Shown in pieces: positions 1 through 8,852 of a DNA stretch of 64,000 nt (positions are counted from its first letter, which is position 1; each line of letters begins with the position of its first letter). A program made the position numbers and the translations under genes. The notes under the pieces are model-generated. The model worked only from the letters and a program-made list of their open reading frames with translations, was not told where the DNA came from and searched no databases. The DNA is from Streptomyces sp. NRRL S-87 (GTDB lineage: Bacteria; Actinomycetota; Actinomycetes; Streptomycetales; Streptomycetaceae): the NCBI RefSeq assembly GCF_000719335.1, contig NZ_JOGB01000018.1, positions 44,445-108,444 of the forward strand, written 5' to 3'.

Positions 1-138
1 GAAGAACTCGACCTCGTTCTCCGGGTCGACGGTGACGAGCTCCTTGGACTCCTTGCGCTGGCGGTAGCCGGCCTCATGGAGCATCTCCATCGCAGGTCCG
101 GAGAGTGAACCCTTGTTGGGGACGGCGATGCGCAGCAT
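1..138 (-). CDS. hisG: ATP phosphoribosyltransferase, N-terminal part (runs off the window)
   Basis: Only the first 46 codons are inside the window; the gene continues past position 1. The protein begins [20 protein letters not shown], the typical start of actinobacterial HisG, with the PNKGSLS stretch that opens the phosphoribosyltransferase fold. HisG condenses ATP with PRPP in the first committed step of histidine biosynthesis. It lies 75 bp downstream of hisE on the same strand, as in other actinobacteria, so the two are probably co-transcribed behind the riboflavin genes. The start is the ATG at 138. Identity is clear despite the truncation. Confidence 0.93.
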   Translation of the reverse strand, partial: MLRIAVPNKGSLSGPAMEMLHEAGYRQRKESKELVTVDPENEVEFF

Positions 139-213
139 GGGGCGGTTCCTTTGTTCGCGTGGAGAAATGCGCTGTGCGGAGCGGACTGGGGCGGGCCGGT
201 CGTCGGTGGCCGG

Positions 214-486
214 TCAGAGGTGCTTGTAGACCTCGTCGAGCGAGATCCCGCGCGCGACCATCATCACCTGGACGTGGTACAGCAGCTGGGAGATCTCCTC
301 GGCGGCGGCTTCCTTGCCCTCGTACTCGGCGGCCATCCAGACCTCGGCGGCCTCCTCGACGACCTTCTTGCCGATGGCATGCACTCCCTTGCCCACGAGC
401 TCGGCGGTGCGGGAGGTGCTGGGGTCGCCGGTGGCGGCCTTGTGCTGGAGCTCGGCGAAGAGCTCTTCGAAGGTTTTGTTCGCCAT
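214..486 (-). CDS. hisE: Phosphoribosyl-ATP pyrophosphatase
   Basis: A 90-residue protein starting [13 protein letters not shown], the usual length for stand-alone HisE in actinobacteria. It hydrolyses phosphoribosyl-ATP to phosphoribosyl-AMP in step two of histidine biosynthesis. The metal-binding acidic region [18 protein letters not shown] and the following [10 protein letters not shown] helix match the MazG-like all-alpha NTP pyrophosphatase fold. An in-frame ATG lies 24 bases upstream (510), but the ATG at 486 gives the canonical N-terminus. It sits 109 bp after ribH and just before hisG, so it probably belongs to the tail of the rib transcript, or has a promoter in the short gap. Confidence 0.95.
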   Translation of the reverse strand: MANKTFEELFAELQHKAATGDPSTSRTAELVGKGVHAIGKKVVEEAAEVWMAAEYEGKEAAAEEISQLLYHVQVMMVARGISLDEVYKHL

Positions 487-595
487 GATGTCCTTAGAGT
501 ACGGGTTCACCCGGGCGCCGCAGCGCCAGGGTTCACTCCTTGGACAGGCACCGGGGGTCTCCCGGCGCCGGGTCCGTTCCTCCGCGCGAGGGGTC

Positions 596-1081
596 CTAGC
601 GCCAGGGCTCGCTGACGGTGCGCAGGGTCATGGCGGTGGCGACCGCGGCGGTGACCGCTTCGTGTCCCTTGTCCTCGTTCGAGCCCTCCAGGCCCGCACG
701 GTCCAGCGCCTGCTCCTCGTTGTCGCAGGTCAGTACGCCGAAACCGACGGGGACGCCGGTGTCGATCGACACCTGGACCAGGCCCTGGGTGACGCCCTGG
801 CAGACGTAGTCGAAGTGCGGGGTGCCGCCGCGGATGACGACGCCGAGGGCGACGACGGCGTCGTACCCGCGCCCGGCGAGGACCTTCGCGACGACCGGGA
901 GCTCGAAGCTACCGGGGACCCGCAGCACCGTGGGCTCGTCGATGCCGAGCTCGTGCAGGGCGCGCAGGGCCCCGTCCACGAGGCCGTCCATGATCTTCTC
1001 GTGCCACTGCGCCGCGATCACCGCGACCCGCAGGTCTCCGCAGTTCTTCACGCTCAGTTCGGGTGCGCCCTTGCCGCTCAC
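596..1081 (-). CDS. ribH: 6,7-dimethyl-8-ribityllumazine synthase
   Basis: This 161-residue protein is lumazine synthase, which condenses 5-amino-6-ribitylaminouracil with 3,4-dihydroxy-2-butanone 4-phosphate in the penultimate step of riboflavin synthesis; it forms icosahedral or pentameric assemblies. Family landmarks are [13 protein letters not shown], the substrate loop [14 protein letters not shown] with the catalytic histidine, and [16 protein letters not shown] near the end. It follows ribBA by 102 bp on the same strand and is the last rib gene of the operon. The start is ATG at 1081, giving MSGKGAPEL. Length and motifs are standard, so nothing suggests a change of function. Confidence 0.96.
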   Translation of the reverse strand: MSGKGAPELSVKNCGDLRVAVIAAQWHEKIMDGLVDGALRALHELGIDEPTVLRVPGSFELPVVAKVLAGRGYDAVVALGVVIRGGTPHFDYVCQGVTQGLVQVSIDTGVPVGFGVLTCDNEEQALDRAGLEGSNEDKGHEAVTAAVATAMTLRTVSEPWR

Positions 1082-1183
1082 GACTCTCCTCGATCGGTTC
1101 TCTGGTGCTGGTGCGGTGCTTCTCTGCTGGTGCTGGTGCTGGTGCTGCCGGTGGTGCGGGGTGGAACTCGAATGGTGCGGGTG

Positions 1184-2485
1184 TCACTGGTTGGCGCACG
1201 TGGACACGGCGGCCACCGAGTCCAGCCAGGGCAGGTCGTGCCCCATGCGGTCGCGCTTGGTGCGCAGGTACCGCAGGTTGTGCTCGCCGGCCTCGACGGG
1301 CATCGGCTCGCGGCCGGTGACCTCGATGCCGTGCCGGACGAGCGCGGCCGACTTCTCCGGGTTGTTGGTCAGCAGGCGGACGCCGCGCACGCCGAGGTCG
1401 GCGAGCATCTGGGCGCCGGCGCCGTAGTCCCGGGCGTCGGCGGGCAGGCCGAGCTCCAGGTTGGCGTCGAGGGTGTCGCGGCCGCGCTCCTGGAGCTCGT
1501 ACGCGCGCAGCTTGGACAGCAGTCCGATGCCGCGGCCCTCGTGGCCGCGCAGGTAGACCACCACGCCCCGGCCCTCCTTGGTGATCCGCTCCATGGAGGC
1601 GTGCAGCTGGGGGCCGCAGTCGCAGCGCTGGGAGGCGAAGATGTCGCCGGTCAGGCACTCGGAGTGGAGGCGGACCAGGACGTCCTCGCCGTCGCCGATG
1701 TCGCCGTGGACGAGGGCGACGTGCTCGACGCCGTCGACCGTGGAGCGGTAGCCGTACGCGGTGAACTCGCCGAACGCGGTGGGCAGGCTGACCTCGGCCT
1801 CGCGGCGCACGGTGGGCTCGGCGGAGCGGCGGTAGGCGATCAGGTCCTCGATGGAGATGATCGTCAGACCGTGCTTGCGGGCGAACGGGATCAGCTCGGG
1901 CAGCCGCAGCATGACGCCGTCCTCGCCCGCGATCTCGACGATGGCGCCGGCCGGGCGCAGGCCCGCGAGCCGGGCCAGGTCGACGGCGGCCTCGGTGTGG
2001 CCGTTGCGGACCAGGACGCCGCCGGGCTTGGCGCGCAGCGGGAAGATGTGGCCGGGGCGGACGAAGTCCTCGGCGGTGCTGGAGCCGGCGGCCAGCAGCT
2101 GGAGCGTGGTGGCGCGGTCGGCGGCCGAGATTCCGGTGCTCACGCCGTGCGCGGCGGTGGCGTCCACGGAGACGGTGAAGGCGGTCTGCATCGACTCGGT
2201 GTTGTTCTGGACCATCTGCGGCAGTTCGAGCCGGTCGAGCTCGTCGCCCTCCATGGGCGCGCAGATCAGGCCGCGGCACTCGCTCATCATGAAGGCGACG
2301 ATCTCGGGGGTGGCCTTCTCGGCGGCGATGACGAGGTCGCCCTCGTTCTCGCGGTCCTCGTCGTCGACGACCACGACCGGGCGGCCCGCGGCGATGTCGC
2401 GGATCGCCTGCTCGACGGGGTCGAGGCGGAAGTACGCGTCGTCGTTGTCCGGGACGGGCGTGAGGGTGGGCTTGAGGGAGGTCAT
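1184..2485 (-). CDS. ribBA: Bifunctional 3,4-dihydroxy-2-butanone 4-phosphate synthase / GTP cyclohydrolase II
   Basis: A 433-residue fusion. The N-terminal half is DHBP synthase, with the acidic metal site [10 protein letters not shown] near residue 40 and [15 protein letters not shown]. The C-terminal half, from about residue 225, is GTP cyclohydrolase II, with zinc ligands in [20 protein letters not shown] and the [10 protein letters not shown] active-site segment. Together these supply both precursors of lumazine from GTP and ribulose 5-phosphate. The ATG at 2485 overlaps the stop of the upstream transporter gene by 4 bases (ATGA), which implies translational coupling. All key residues of both domains are present. 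Confidence 0.96.
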   Translation of the reverse strand: MTSLKPTLTPVPDNDDAYFRLDPVEQAIRDIAAGRPVVVVDDEDRENEGDLVIAAEKATPEIVAFMMSECRGLICAPMEGDELDRLELPQMVQNNTESMQTAFTVSVDATAAHGVSTGISAADRATTLQLLAAGSSTAEDFVRPGHIFPLRAKPGGVLVRNGHTEAAVDLARLAGLRPAGAIVEIAGEDGVMLRLPELIPFARKHGLTIISIEDLIAYRRSAEPTVRREAEVSLPTAFGEFTAYGYRSTVDGVEHVALVHGDIGDGEDVLVRLHSECLTGDIFASQRCDCGPQLHASMERITKEGRGVVVYLRGHEGRGIGLLSKLRAYELQERGRDTLDANLELGLPADARDYGAGAQMLADLGVRGVRLLTNNPEKSAALVRHGIEVTGREPMPVEAGEHNLRYLRTKRDRMGHDLPWLDSVAAVSTCANQ

Positions 2486-3138
2486 GCCGCCGCTCCTTCC
2501 AGGGCCGTGGCGGGGGTGGTGGTGCGCGAGCGCTGGTACCAGTCGTAGGCGCCCCACAGGACGAGGGCTCCGTAGATCACGTAGACGAAGGCGGAGAAGG
2601 CGTAGCCGCTGGTGAAGGCGAGGGGGACGCCGACCGCGTCGACCAGCAGCCAGGCGAACCAGAACTCGACCATGCCCTTGGCCTGGGCGTACATCGCGAC
2701 GATGGTGCCGACGAAGATGTACGCGTCCGGCAGCGGGTTCCAGGACATCCACGGGTAGAGCGTGAACAGGCCCGTGACCGCCAGGGTGCCGACGGCGGCG
2801 GCCGCCAGCAGCAGGCCGCGCTCCTTCCAGGTGGCGAAGCGGACGGCGAGCGAGCCGTCCTGCGCCTGCTGCCGGCCGCGGGTCCACTGCAGCCAGCCCC
2901 AGGCGGCCACGAGCATGACGACGACCTGCTTGCCGGCGCTGCCCGAGAGGTGGCCGGCCGCGAAGGCGGTGAAGAGGATCGCGCCGGAGAGGAACTGGGT
3001 CGGCCAGGTCCATATGGAGCGGCGCCAGCCGAGGGCGAGGGCGATCAGGCCCATCGTGTTGCCGATCATGTCGGACCACTTGATGGGCTTGCCGAAGGCA
3101 GTGAAGGCTTCGGAGTTCAGCCAGGTCAGGGCGCTCAC
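2482..3138 (-). CDS. ribM: RibM/PnuC-family riboflavin transporter
   Basis: A 218-residue membrane protein of the PnuC (nicotinamide mononucleotide transporter) fold, with about six to seven hydrophobic segments and the aromatic-rich stretches [17 protein letters not shown] and [17 protein letters not shown]. PnuC relatives inside riboflavin operons (RibM, PnuX) are known flavin facilitators in Streptomyces and Corynebacterium, so uptake of riboflavin or an analogue is the likely role rather than NMN transport. I place the start at GTG 3138, because GTGA there overlaps the ribE stop and [12 protein letters not shown] follows at once. Its 3' end overlaps ribBA. The operon position, under an FMN riboswitch, supports flavin as substrate. 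Confidence 0.85.
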   Translation of the reverse strand: MSALTWLNSEAFTAFGKPIKWSDMIGNTMGLIALALGWRRSIWTWPTQFLSGAILFTAFAAGHLSGSAGKQVVVMLVAAWGWLQWTRGRQQAQDGSLAVRFATWKERGLLLAAAAVGTLAVTGLFTLYPWMSWNPLPDAYIFVGTIVAMYAQAKGMVEFWFAWLLVDAVGVPLAFTSGYAFSAFVYVIYGALVLWGAYDWYQRSRTTTPATALEGAAA

Positions 3139-3761
3139 CGCCCGTCCTCCTTCGCCGCGTGCAGCGGGTCCACGCCGGCGGCGAGCAGCCGCTCCACGTA
3201 CTTCGCCAGGACGTCGACCTCGAGGTTGACCGGGTCGCCGGGCTGCTTGATGCCCAGGGTGGTCAGCGCGAGGGTGGTGGGGATGAGGCTGATCGTGAAG
3301 TAGTCGGCGGCGGCCTCGACGACCGTGAGGCTGACGCCGTCGACGGTGATCGAGCCCTTCTCCACCACGTACCGGGACAGCTCCGCCGGCAGGGAGACCT
3401 TGACGATCTCCCAGTGCTCGGAGGGGGTGCGCGAGACGATCGTGCCGGTGCCGTCCACGTGGCCCTGGACCAGGTGGCCGCCGAGGCGTCCGCCGAGGGC
3501 CATGGGGCGCTCCAGGTTGACCCGGGAGCCGGGGGCGAGGGCGCCGAGGCTGGACCGCTTGAGGGTCTCCTGCATCACGTCGGCCGTGAACTCGCCGTTC
3601 TCGGTCTCCACGACGGTCAGGCACACGCCGTTGACCGCGATGGAGTCGCCGTGCTTGGCGCCCTCGGTGACGAGGGGGCCGCGCAGGCGGAAGCGGGAGG
3701 CGTCCGGGAGCTGCTCGACGGCGGCGACCTCGCCCAGTTCTTCGACGATTCCGGTGAACAC
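3135..3761 (-). CDS. ribE: Riboflavin synthase, alpha subunit
   Basis: A 208-residue protein starting [12 protein letters not shown], the hallmark of riboflavin synthase. It dismutates two lumazine molecules into riboflavin and the ribityl-pyrimidine. The internal duplication of two beta-barrel domains is visible: the first contains [13 protein letters not shown] and [12 protein letters not shown], and the second contains [13 protein letters not shown]. The gene begins directly after the ribD stop (3762) and overlaps the ribM start by 4 bases, so ribD-ribE-ribM-ribBA are tightly coupled. The length is slightly above the 195-205 typical of the family; the C-terminus is otherwise unremarkable. 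Confidence 0.96.
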   Translation of the reverse strand: MFTGIVEELGEVAAVEQLPDASRFRLRGPLVTEGAKHGDSIAVNGVCLTVVETENGEFTADVMQETLKRSSLGALAPGSRVNLERPMALGGRLGGHLVQGHVDGTGTIVSRTPSEHWEIVKVSLPAELSRYVVEKGSITVDGVSLTVVEAAADYFTISLIPTTLALTTLGIKQPGDPVNLEVDVLAKYVERLLAAGVDPLHAAKEDGR

Positions 3762-4856
3762 TCAGTGCTCCTTGGGGGCGGTGGTGGGTACGGCGGTGAT
3801 GCGGAGATCGGTGCCGACGCGGACGGCCTCGGTGATGTCGAGGCGGACCGCGCCGGCGATGTTCGTGATGCCGGCGTCGCCGAGGGCGGCCGGGCCCGCG
3901 CCGAGCAGGGCGGGGGCGAGGTAGCCGACGACGCGGTCGACGGCGCCGGCCTCGAGGAAGGCGCCCGCGAGGGTGGGGCCGCCTTCCAGGAAGAGGGCGC
4001 GCACACCGCGGGCGTACAGCCGGGCGAGCAGGTCGTGGACGCCGATGCGGCCGTCGTGCAGCGGCAGGCGCAGCAGGTCTACGCCGGGCAGGTGCCGGGT
4101 GTCGGCGTCCGCGCCGACCACCAGCAGGGTGGGGGCCGCGTCGTCGAGGACGCGGGCGGTCGGCAGGATGCCGGCGCGGGTGTCCACGGCGATGCGCAGC
4201 GGCTGGGTGGCGCCCTCGACGCCGCGGACGGCCAGGTGCGGGTCGTCGGCGCGCAGGGTGCCGGCGCCGACCAGGACGGCGTCGCTCTCGGCGCGCAGCC
4301 GGTGGACGTCGGCGCGGGACTCGGGGCAGGTGATCCAGCGGCTGGAGCCGTCCGCGGCGGCGCTGCGGCCGTCGAGGGTGGCGGCGTACTTCCAGGTGAC
4401 GTGCGGGCGGCCCAGCCGTACGGCGGTCAGCCAGGCGGTGTTGCCGGCCTCGGCCTCGTCGGCGAGCAGTCCGCCCGAGGCCTCGACGCCGGCCGCGCGC
4501 AGGGTGGCGGCACCGCCGGTGGCCTGCGGGTTCGGGTCGCCGACGGCATAGTGGACGCGGGCGACACCGGCCTCGATCAGGGCCTGCGCGCACGGGCCGG
4601 TGCGGCCGGTGTGGTTGCAGGGCTCGAGGGTGACGTACGCGGTGCCGCCGCGGGCCGCTTCGCCGGCCGCGCGCAGGGCGTGGACCTCGGCGTGCGGTCC
4701 GCCGGCGCGCTGGTGCCAGCCCTCGCCGACCACAGCGCCCGACGCGTCGGTGATCACGCAACCGACGACCGGGTTGGGGCTGGTGGAGCCGAGACCACGG
4801 GCGGCGAGCGCGATGGCGCGGCGCATCGCCTGCGTGTCGGCGGTGGTGGTGGCCAC
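3762..4856 (-). CDS. ribD: Bifunctional diaminohydroxyphosphoribosylaminopyrimidine deaminase / 5-amino-6-(5-phosphoribosylamino)uracil reductase
   Basis: A 364-residue fusion and the first gene of the rib operon. The N-terminal zinc deaminase shows HAEVHAL and the paired-cysteine motif LEPCNHTGRTGPC. The C-terminal NADPH reductase shows WKYAATLDGRSAA and ALFLEGGPTLAGAFL. It carries out the second and third steps of riboflavin synthesis. The start is chosen as GTG 4856 because AGGAGG lies 6 bases upstream and the conserved sequence begins soon after (MRRAIALAARGLG). The frame stays open upstream into the riboswitch leader, but that part is not conserved coding. Expression should fall when FMN is high, through the upstream aptamer. 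Confidence 0.93.
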   Translation of the reverse strand: MATTTADTQAMRRAIALAARGLGSTSPNPVVGCVITDASGAVVGEGWHQRAGGPHAEVHALRAAGEAARGGTAYVTLEPCNHTGRTGPCAQALIEAGVARVHYAVGDPNPQATGGAATLRAAGVEASGGLLADEAEAGNTAWLTAVRLGRPHVTWKYAATLDGRSAAADGSSRWITCPESRADVHRLRAESDAVLVGAGTLRADDPHLAVRGVEGATQPLRIAVDTRAGILPTARVLDDAAPTLLVVGADADTRHLPGVDLLRLPLHDGRIGVHDLLARLYARGVRALFLEGGPTLAGAFLEAGAVDRVVGYLAPALLGAGPAALGDAGITNIAGAVRLDITEAVRVGTDLRITAVPTTAPKEH

Positions 4857-5006
4857 CCGGGTCCTCCTGCCTCTTCGGGCACGGACTCCGGGGCCTGTCG
4901 ATGACGACAGAGGAGCGGGTCGCAGCTCACGGGGGACGCCGATGCCGGACCCGGCCGTGGAACGGCTCGGGCCGACGGTTCCGCCGGTGGTGCGTACGGA
5001 TACTGC

Positions 5007-5038
5007 GTACGCCCGGGAAACCGCCGAAGGCGGCGTAC
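5007..5038 (-). promoter_or_regulatory. Candidate expression-platform hairpins of the rib leader
   Basis: On the minus strand, directly after the FMN aptamer, a short GC hairpin (arms 5029-5033 and 5021-5025, 3-base loop) is followed by TTT. A competing pairing joins 5032-5038 (ggcgtac) with 5007-5013 (gtacgcc) and shares two bases with the first arm. Two mutually exclusive hairpins beside a riboswitch suggest a terminator/antiterminator switch, though the U-run is short. The leader from here to the ribD start is another 150 bases with no open gene. This is inference from base pairing only. Confidence 0.4.
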
Positions 5039-5061
5039 CGTGACTGGCCCGCCGCGCACTG

Positions 5062-5176
5062 CCTCCCATCCGGACTTTAACCGTCGGTCCAGGAATTTCA
5101 CCTGGTCAACCGGCCGCTGGATGCGGTCGGGTCGCGGACTGTAACCGCCGGTTCGGAATTGCACCGACCCCGGAGT
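5062..5176 (-). promoter_or_regulatory. FMN riboswitch (RFN element)
   Basis: Read on the minus strand, the region gives the RFN core elements in order: GGTCGGTGCAATTCCGAACC, GGCGGTTACAGTCCGCGACC, then GACCAGGTGAAATTCCTGG and ACCGACGGTTAAAGTCCGGAT, closed by GGGAGG. These are the conserved helices and loops of the FMN aptamer. The aptamer sits about 200 bases ahead of the ribD start codon, with candidate switching hairpins in between. FMN binding should reduce expression of ribD-ribE-ribM-ribBA-ribH and perhaps of hisE-hisG downstream. Confidence 0.95.
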
Positions 5177-5301
5177 GCGCTGCTTCTGGTACTAGGGCCA
5201 GTGTGCCACGCCCGATCTCCGGGCACGCACGGACCTGACTGTGGCCTGGCTCACTCTCCAGCGTCTCTTGAGCCGCCTGCGCCACCACCCCCTCCCGCAG
5301 A

Positions 5302-5343
5302 TGGTCCAGACCTATTGACGAGGTGGTCTAGTCCTCTTAATGT
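5302..5343 (+). promoter_or_regulatory. Chitinase promoter with 12-bp direct repeats (dre-like)
   Basis: Two imperfect 12-bp direct repeats, TGGTCCAGACCT (5302-5313) and TGGTCTAGTCCT (5324-5335), surround a TTGACG -35 box (5315-5320). A TAATGT -10 box follows 17 bases later (5338-5343). Streptomyces chitinase promoters characteristically carry such repeats overlapping the -35/-10, where they mediate chitin induction and glucose repression. The first copy also resembles the DasR-responsive element core TGGTCTAGACCA. It lies about 135 bases upstream of the chitinase start. Confidence 0.8.
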
Positions 5344-5476
5344 CCTCTTCACATTCCCCGGGAGACAGCCCGTCAGATGTGCGCACATCACGGGTCACCA
5401 CGCGCCACCCCTCTGCACGTCGTGTTCCGTCCATCCGTTGTGCACCGCCTACCTCCCTTCCCCAGGAGGCATCACG

Positions 5477-7900
5477 ATGCTGTCCCCCACGCGTTCGAGA
5501 GCGGCGCTGATGGCCGCGGGAGCCGCCGTCGCGGGCCTGCTCGTCAGCACCCTCTCCACCGGCGTCTCGCACGCCGCGGACAACGAGGCCTGTCGTCCCG
5601 ACGGGCTCTACAAGACCCCTGGCGTCGACGTCCCGTACTGCTCCGTCTACGACACCGACGGCCGCGAGAAGATGGGCGCCGACCACCAGCGCCGCGTCAT
5701 CGGCTACTTCACCGGCTGGCGCACCGGCAAGGACGGCACCCCCGCCTACCTCGCGTCGAACATCCCGTGGTCCAAGGTCACGCACCTCAACTACGCCTTC
5801 GCCCACGTGGGCGGCGACAACAAGATCTCGGTCGGCGCCGACGGCCCGAACAACGCGGCGACCGGCATGAGCTGGCCGGGCGTGGCGGGGGCCGAGATGG
5901 ACCCCACGCTCCCCTACAAGGGCCACTTCAACCTGCTGACGAAGTTCAAGAAGCAGTACCCGAACGTCAAGACGCTCATCTCGGTGGGCGGTTGGGCCGA
6001 GACCGGCGGCTACTTCGGCGACGACGGCAACCGCGTCGGCTCCGGCGGCTTCTACTCGATGGCCACCAACGCCGACGGCTCGGTCAACCAGGCCGGCATC
6101 AGCACCTTCGCGGACTCGGCCGTCGACTTCGTCCGGAAGTACGGGTTCAACGGCGTCGACATCGACTACGAGTACCCGACGACGATGAAGGACGCGGGCA
6201 ACCCCCTCGACTGGTCGCTGGCCAACGGCCGCCGCGCCGGCCTGGTCAAGGGCTACGCCGCCCTGATGAAGACGCTGCGCGAGAAGCTCGACGCGGCGGG
6301 CGCCGCCGACGGCAGGCACTACCTGCTCTCGGTCGCCGCCCCCTCCTCCGGCTACCTGCTGCGGGGCATGGAGACGTTCCAGATGCAGAAGTACCTGGAC
6401 TACGTCAACATCATGTCCTACGACCTGCACGGCGCCTGGAACGAGTACGTCGGGCCCAACGCCTCGCTCTTCGACGACGGCAAGGACGGCGAACTGGCCG
6501 CCGCAGGCGTGTACTCCACCTCCCAGTACGGCGGTATCGGCTACCTGAACACCGACTGGGCGTACCACTACTTCCGCGGGTCCATGCCGGCCGGCCGCAT
6601 CAACATCGGCCTGCCGTACTACACCCGCGGCTTCAAGAACGTCACCGGTGGCACCAACGGCCTGTGGGGCAGGGCCCCGGCGACGACCTGCCCGGCGGGC
6701 GCGGGGCTGACCAAGTGCGGCGACGGCGCGGTCGGCATCGACAACCTGTGGCACGACCTCGACACCAACGGCGTCGAGGCGCCGGCCGGTTCGAACCCGA
6801 TGTGGCACGCCAAGAACCTGGAGAAGGGCGTCGTCGGCGACTACGTCACCAAGTACGGCTTCCCGGCGAACACCACCCTGACGGGCACGTACGTCCGCAA
6901 CTACGACGCCACCCTGGTGGCCCCGTGGCTGTGGAACGCGCAGAAGAAGGTGTTCCTGTCCACCGAGGACGAGCAGTCGGTGAAGGCCAAGGCCGACTAC
7001 GTGGCCGACAAGGGCATCGGCGGCACCATGGTCTGGGAGCTCGCGGGCGACTACGCCTGGAACGCGGCCAAGGGCCAGTACGAGCCCGGCGACACCCTCA
7101 CCACGGCGATGTACGACCGCTTCAAGGCCGCCACCCCGTACGGGGCCAGGCGCGCCACCACCGCGCCGCCGACCGAGGCGATCAAGGTGGACGCGGAGTT
7201 CGGGCAGTTCCCGCTCGGCGACTCGAACTACCCGATCAGCCCCAAGCTGAAGATCACCAACAACACCACGGCCACCCTGCCGGGGGGCACGGAGTTCCAG
7301 TTCGACTACTCCTCCTCGGCGCCGAGCAACGCCAAGGACCAGTCCGGCTGGGGCACGACCGTGATCCGCAGCGACCACACGGGCACCAACGTGGGCGGGC
7401 TCAAGGGCGACTACAACCGGGTCTCGCTGAAGCTGCCGAGCTGGCAGTCGCTGGCCCCGGGCGCCTCGGTGGAGCTCGACTTCGTCTACTACCTGCCGAC
7501 CTCGACCCCGTCGAACTGGACGGTGACGTTCGGCGGCAAGACGTACGGCATCGCGCAGGACCTGGCGCGCGGCACGACGGTGGTCGAGCCGGGCTCGGGC
7601 GGCACGACGGGCGGCACGACGGGCGGGACCACGGGCGGCACGACCGGCGGGACCACCGGCGGCACGACGGGCGGCACGACCGGCGGGACCACCGGCGGCA
7701 CGACGGGTGGGACCACCGGCGGCACGACCGGCGGCGGGGGCACCTGCGCCAATCCGGCCTACGTCGCGGGCAACGTCTACAACGGCGGCTCGCTCGTCTC
7801 CCACAAGGGCCGCAACTGGAAGGCCAAGTGGTGGACGCAGAACGAGGAGCCCGGCACCACCGGCCAGTGGGGCGTCTGGGAGGACCTCGGCGCCTGCTGA
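5477..7900 (+). CDS. Secreted family 18 chitinase with C-terminal chitin-binding domain
   Basis: An 807-residue secreted enzyme that hydrolyses chitin. A signal peptide ([18 protein letters not shown], cleavage likely after SHA near residue 34) is followed by a GH18 catalytic domain, roughly residues 70-560. The active-site strand reads [10 protein letters not shown], with catalytic Glu232 and Asp230; the first position of the motif is Asn, which the family allows. A beta-sandwich accessory domain (about 570-705, with [13 protein letters not shown]) follows, then eleven TTGG linker repeats, then a small carbohydrate-binding domain of family 5/12 type with conserved WWTQNEEPG. The start is ATG 5477, with AGGAGG 8 bases upstream. 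A hairpin follows the stop. Confidence 0.93.
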   Translation: MLSPTRSRAALMAAGAAVAGLLVSTLSTGVSHAADNEACRPDGLYKTPGVDVPYCSVYDTDGREKMGADHQRRVIGYFTGWRTGKDGTPAYLASNIPWSKVTHLNYAFAHVGGDNKISVGADGPNNAATGMSWPGVAGAEMDPTLPYKGHFNLLTKFKKQYPNVKTLISVGGWAETGGYFGDDGNRVGSGGFYSMATNADGSVNQAGISTFADSAVDFVRKYGFNGVDIDYEYPTTMKDAGNPLDWSLANGRRAGLVKGYAALMKTLREKLDAAGAADGRHYLLSVAAPSSGYLLRGMETFQMQKYLDYVNIMSYDLHGAWNEYVGPNASLFDDGKDGELAAAGVYSTSQYGGIGYLNTDWAYHYFRGSMPAGRINIGLPYYTRGFKNVTGGTNGLWGRAPATTCPAGAGLTKCGDGAVGIDNLWHDLDTNGVEAPAGSNPMWHAKNLEKGVVGDYVTKYGFPANTTLTGTYVRNYDATLVAPWLWNAQKKVFLSTEDEQSVKAKADYVADKGIGGTMVWELAGDYAWNAAKGQYEPGDTLTTAMYDRFKAATPYGARRATTAPPTEAIKVDAEFGQFPLGDSNYPISPKLKITNNTTATLPGGTEFQFDYSSSAPSNAKDQSGWGTTVIRSDHTGTNVGGLKGDYNRVSLKLPSWQSLAPGASVELDFVYYLPTSTPSNWTVTFGGKTYGIAQDLARGTTVVEPGSGGTTGGTTGGTTGGTTGGTTGGTTGGTTGGTTGGTTGGTTGGTTGGGGTCANPAYVAGNVYNGGSLVSHKGRNWKAKWWTQNEEPGTTGQWGVWEDLGAC
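7601..7732 (+). repeat. Eleven 12-bp tandem repeats encoding a TTGG linker
   Basis: Eleven consecutive copies of a 12-base unit (ggcacgaccggc and close variants) encode Thr-Thr-Gly-Gly repeats. They form the flexible, probably glycosylated linker between the accessory domain and the chitin-binding domain of the chitinase. The unit length is a multiple of three, so slippage would change linker length without breaking the frame. Confidence 0.9.
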
Positions 7901-7931
7901 GGGGCGGGTGAAGGTCCCGCGAGGAGCGGAC

Positions 7932-7975
7932 GGAGGGCCCGGCGGCCGCACGCTGCCGGGCCCTCCCCCGTCTTT
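7932..7975 (+). terminator. Terminator hairpin after the chitinase gene
   Basis: A perfect 12-bp stem (7932-7943 with 7955-7966: ggagggcccggc / gccgggccctcc) with an 11-base loop lies 31 bases after the chitinase stop and is followed by cccgtctttc. This is the usual form of an actinobacterial intrinsic terminator with only a short T stretch. Confidence 0.8.
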
Positions 7976-8065
7976 CACCCGCTCCACCCGCGTCGCACGT
8001 CACGTTTCCGCCGCCCGTCCGGTCCCGTGTACGGAAGACCCACCGTACGGAAGGACACCGGCACC

Positions 8066-8833
8066 ATGAGCACCATCCTCGTCACCGGCGGCACCGGCAC
8101 CCTCGGCACGCTCGTCACCGCACGGCTGCGGGCCCGGGGCCACGACGTCCGCGTCCTCAGCCGCCACTCCCCCGAGTACCCCGTCGACCTGGTGGCCGGC
8201 ACCGGCCTGGACGCCGCGATGGCCGGAGCGGACACGGTGGTGCACTGCGCGAGCGCCACGCGCAGCGCCGGCAAGGGCGACGAGGAGGCGGCCCGGAACC
8301 TGGTGGCGGCCGCCCGCCGGGCCGGCCTCGGGCACCTCGTCTACATCTCCATCGTGGGCGTGGACGCCGTCCCGTTCCCCTACTACCGGCGCAAGCTCGC
8401 GGTCGAGCGGATCCTGACGGAGTCCGGCCTCGGCGTGACGGTCCTGCGCACCACCCAGTTCCACGACCTCGTCAAGATGGCCGCCGAGGCCCTCGGGAAG
8501 CTGCCCGTGGTCCTCGTGCCGAAGGGGATCCCGGTCCAGCCCGTCGCCACCGGGGACGTGGCCGCCCGGCTCGCGGAGCTCGCCGAGGGCTCACCGGCCG
8601 GCCGGGCCCCCGACTTCGGCGGGCCCGAGACCCGCACGCTCGACGCGTGGCTGCGGGCGTACTACGCGGGTCTCGGCAAGCGGCGCGCCGTGGTGCCCGT
8701 ACCGCTCTTCGGGCGGGCGTACGCGGCCTTCCGGCGCGGCGGGATCACGGCACCCGAGCACTCCGACGGCACCGGCACCTTCGCCGCGTACGTCGCCGCC
8801 CTCGCCTCCGGCACCCGTCCCGAGCCCTCGTAG
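8066..8833 (+). CDS. NmrA-like NAD(P)-binding SDR family protein
   Basis: A 255-residue atypical short-chain dehydrogenase/reductase of the NmrA type. The N-terminal Rossmann motif is TGGTGTLG (residues 7-14), in the order seen in NAD(P)H-sensing or quinone-reductase-like proteins. The conserved YYRRKLAVERILTESG segment marks the helix that normally carries the active-site Tyr-x-x-x-Lys; here it reads YYRRK. The start ATG 8066 follows GGAAGGACACCGGCACC. The gene stands alone between the chitinase terminator and the convergent ROK regulator, so context gives no substrate. Confidence 0.8.
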   Translation: MSTILVTGGTGTLGTLVTARLRARGHDVRVLSRHSPEYPVDLVAGTGLDAAMAGADTVVHCASATRSAGKGDEEAARNLVAAARRAGLGHLVYISIVGVDAVPFPYYRRKLAVERILTESGLGVTVLRTTQFHDLVKMAAEALGKLPVVLVPKGIPVQPVATGDVAARLAELAEGSPAGRAPDFGGPETRTLDAWLRAYYAGLGKRRAVVPVPLFGRAYAAFRRGGITAPEHSDGTGTFAAYVAALASGTRPEPS

Positions 8834-8852
8834 CCCCCGCCGGCGGTACGGC

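Noticed and set aside
314..2548. A long plus-strand open frame opposite ribH and ribBA
   Set aside because: It is antisense to two clear riboflavin genes and has no recognisable domain; it is a composition artefact.
4857..5069. RibD extended upstream to an ATG near 5069
   Set aside because: This would run through the riboswitch leader and adds about 70 residues with no family match.
7601..7732. CRISPR-like repetition
   Set aside because: The units are 12 bp, directly adjacent without spacers, and encode a protein linker.
7489..7752. A minus-strand frame of VPPV repeats opposite the chitinase linker
   Set aside because: It is the antisense reading of the TTGG-encoding repeats, with no start context.
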